A DNA stretch of 64,000 nucleotides, taken from positions 2,219,501 to 2,283,500 of the forward strand of contig CM062210.1 of NCBI GenBank assembly GCA_031216445.1, written 5' to 3'. Made by a program: the position numbers and the translations under genes. The notes beneath the pieces were generated by a model. It did not search any database, was not told the origin of the DNA, and saw nothing but the letters and a program-made list of their open reading frames with translations. This DNA is from Lateolabrax maculatus. Its lineage: Eukaryota; Chordata; Actinopteri; Acropomatiformes; Lateolabracidae. Positions 60,501 to 64,000 of this stretch are shown piece by piece; position 1 is the stretch's first letter, and each line of letters opens with the position of its first letter.

Positions 60501-62312
60501 CCCCTCTTCCTCTCCATCTCCAGCCCTGTCCTCTCCGTCACCTTTCATCTGCTCATCTTTCTCATCATAATCCATCACTCCTCCTGTCTGCCATCCGTCT
60601 CCTCCCGCTCGCTCTCCCCTTTCCTCCTCCCCTCCCTCTCTCACCCTGCCGTGCAGATTCAGGCTTATCCTTCCGTTGCTGCACTTACCGGCAAAGTAAA
60701 TAATCACCGTAATCGCTTTTATTGTTATTATTGTTTTTGTCGGGCAGTAGTATCAGTGCTATCAGTGTCTAAATCACAGCTGCTGTTCCAGCAGGGAAGC
60801 AGACAGGCTGCTAATCTGCCTTACGTAATGCTAATTCATATCTGTTGTTGTTGTTTTTGTTTTTCCTTTTGGCCGAGCAGACGAGGTAAAAGCGGTTCGG
60901 AGTTTGGTGGCCCTGCTGATAAATCTCACGCTGTGACCGTCTGTGGACTTTTTTATATTTTAATTTGAACTCTTCCTCCGTCATAGGGAGCAGGAGGGAG
61001 ATGATGAGAGGGTTTTACTTTATTTATTTTTCAGAATAAAAGAGGCCTACTCATTGAGTGCCCCGCTTCACCTCTGAATGCTCGGTAGCACAAAATAAAT
61101 ACAAACCAGGAATGTAAGCAGCAGAAGTCCTTGATGTGACAAACAAAGGAGTTTTGTTCTCTACTGTACAAACAGTGCAGGTTCGGCTGCTAACAGGTTA
61201 ATGTTTGGAATAAAGCCGCTGATACCTGATAACTTGATACAATTACTTTTAACTTTAAATTAGACTTTTACCTCGTCAGTTTTCATAGTTTCCACAAACC
61301 ACACTGATAATACTGACAGGTGAGTGACCAACAGACCTAGAATGTCTTAGTGAGAACAGATTTAATGCTTCTCGACGTAGATTCATCTTTACACACGTCA
61401 CAAACAGCACGAGAGGATGTTTAATTTCTACAGTAACAAGCATCTGCGTTCATTATGTTCTTGTCCTCATTTATTGTTTGTAGTGTTTCCTTGACTGCCT
61501 CACCCATCTATATCGCTGGTCGTTTGGCAGGTGTTCTTCTGGGAATAGGTTGTACATTTCAAATACATTGTTTTTACCCATTTTCACCAAAAACATCAGT
61601 TTAAAGAAATGTCTCATGTCTGTATGAAAATCCACCTACTAGCACCTCTAAAGCTCAATAATTAACACGCTATATTTCATTTGTTTGATCCGTACAAACA
61701 CAAGTGTCACTGTAGCTTCATACTTAGTTCATAGACATAAGAGTAGTATTGATCATCAAATCTAACTCTTGGCAAGAAAGCCAATAAGTGTATTAACCCA
61801 AATGTAGTACTTTAGTACTTTAAAGATTTTAATTTAGATATTATTCCACATTCCACTGATTCTGTTAATTTCAGCAAGCAGCTTGCAGACTGTAAATGTT
61901 TGTCTTATTTTTTTAATTTAATTGAACTTTAGTCTTATAAGAAAATAGTCCCTGCTCCTAATCGCACTATTACACGACTATAATATTTATATTTTACAGT
62001 AAAACTAGAAGTCATGTAACCTTCACAGATGAACGTGGTGTCTGATAAAAGCCTGAGCAGTGAGTTACGTGGGGGTGTTTTTCAGTTGCCACGGCAGGCT
62101 GTTGTTCAGGTGAACATGTTTCAACCTGAAGCTGCCTGGCAGGATCTCACCGGGATCCGGGGGCTAATCACCACGTTTACAGTGTCACCGCTGTGTATCA
62201 GGTGTGTGTCTGTTAACGCGTGACGTCTCTCTCTTTGTTTGTGTGATTACAGGACGTACATCACGACTCCGAGGACTTGGTGGGCGAGGACGAGTCGATG
62301 CCTTCCTGCGCC
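55963..62312 (+). CDS. rps6ka3: Ribosomal protein S6 kinase alpha-3 (RSK2), N-terminal two exons
   Basis: Exon 1 (55963-56025) encodes MPLAQLADPWQKM and a short Gly-rich end; exon 2 (62253-62312) encodes DVHHDSEDLVGEDESMPSCA. Both are phase 0 with GT-AG borders (GTGAGA, GTAAGT). The first 13 residues are identical to human RPS6KA3 as I know it, and differ from RSK1, RSK3 and RSK4. Exon 2 is an acidic stretch comparable to the DEPMGEEE region. The two kinase domains, activated by ERK and PDK1, lie past the window end, so only 41 residues are visible. The start has a purine at -3 and follows a GAA repeat. The second exon is less certain than the first, because this acidic region is poorly conserved. 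Teleosts may have two rps6ka3 copies; I cannot say which this is. Confidence 0.85.
56137..56288. repeat. Compound minisatellite, 23-bp and 12-bp units
   Basis: Four copies of a unit GCCGGCAGCCTGAGAGGATC plus CCT, interleaved with extra copies of its 12-bp tail GAGAGGATCCCT. The order is long, long, short, short, long, short, long, short, short. It begins 112 bp after rps6ka3 exon 1. Confidence 0.9.
56470..57230. repeat. Teleost interspersed repeat, split copy
   Basis: Left part 'gaagcgattagtagattaat' near 56484. Right part about 56975-57230 with 'gctcatcacaatttccaaaa', 'tgtcttcaaatgtccaaaac' and 'ggggctggaaacagatcatt'. The stretch between (about 56530-56970) is unrelated and may be a later insertion. 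Confidence 0.45.
57540..57583. repeat. (GT)n microsatellite
   Basis: Pure GT run of about 22 units in rps6ka3 intron 1. Confidence 0.95.
58226..58580. repeat. Teleost interspersed repeat, best copy in window
   Basis: Begins 'tttagggctgcaaccaatta' and includes 'aattataatttccgagagcg', 'ttttatccaaccgactgtcc' and 'aaatcctcacattttagaag', ending with AT-rich 'gataataaattaatttaat'. This is the characteristic layout of a very common fish repeat. It lies in rps6ka3 intron 1. Confidence 0.55.
58581..62252 (+). other. rps6ka3: rps6ka3 intron 1, downstream part
   Basis: No coding sequence recognised. A pyrimidine-rich stretch (60480-60655) precedes a block at about 60660-60850 of higher complexity, noted in the findings. 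Confidence 0.5.

Positions 62313-64000
<1,688 letters not shown>

Noticed and set aside
60444..60968. 174-codon plus-strand open frame in rps6ka3 intron 1
   Set aside because: It comes from a pyrimidine-rich tract (Ser/Leu/Pro-rich translation) and does not resemble any RSK segment.

Overview
This is animal nuclear DNA, almost certainly from a ray-finned (teleost) fish. Genes are split into short exons with GT-AG introns. The proteins closely match vertebrate orthologues, and the NLR LRR exons are of the fish-expanded NLRC3-like type. The non-coding DNA is AT-rich and full of CA/GT microsatellites and teleost-type interspersed repeats. I assembled the gene models by joining exons at visible splice sites and checking reading phase and similarity to family members known from memory; no alignment or database search was run. 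Layout: 1-6240 is the 3' part of a fish NLRC3-like immune receptor gene, with five LRR exons in partly duplicated units and a decayed B30.2/SPRY last exon. 7200-16275 is klhl15 (+), a CUL3 ubiquitin-ligase adaptor of 634 aa with a poly-glycine insertion. 18541-25208 is apoo (+), the MICOS subunit MIC26, 220 aa in nine exons. 29977-33673 is sat1 (-), spermidine/spermine acetyltransferase, 171 aa in six exons. 35757-43769 is acot9 (+), a mitochondrial acyl-CoA thioesterase of 425 aa in fifteen exons, one intron of which appears to be GC-AG. 44442-54051 is pdha1 (+), pyruvate dehydrogenase E1 alpha, 393 aa in eleven constitutive exons plus two strong in-frame candidate cassette exons in intron 1. 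55490 to the window end holds the first two coding exons of rps6ka3 (RSK2, +), with both kinase domains beyond the edge. The order and orientation klhl15 > apoo > < sat1 acot9 > corresponds, as I recall the human map, to KLHL15-APOO-SAT1-ACOT9 on Xp22.11, with PDHA1 and RPS6KA3 from nearby Xp22.12. This is therefore a conserved vertebrate linkage block. Three of the genes act in mitochondria (apoo in cristae junctions, acot9 in acyl-CoA hydrolysis, pdha1 in pyruvate oxidation), but nothing suggests co-regulation as a unit. No bacterial-type operon, CRISPR array or autonomous transposase was seen. The observations most worth following are the pdha1 presequence cassette exons, the acot9 GC-AG intron with a competing GT donor, the klhl15 poly-Gly insertion in a Kelch repeat, a possible sat1 poison exon, and a long hairpin element near 29.57 kb.
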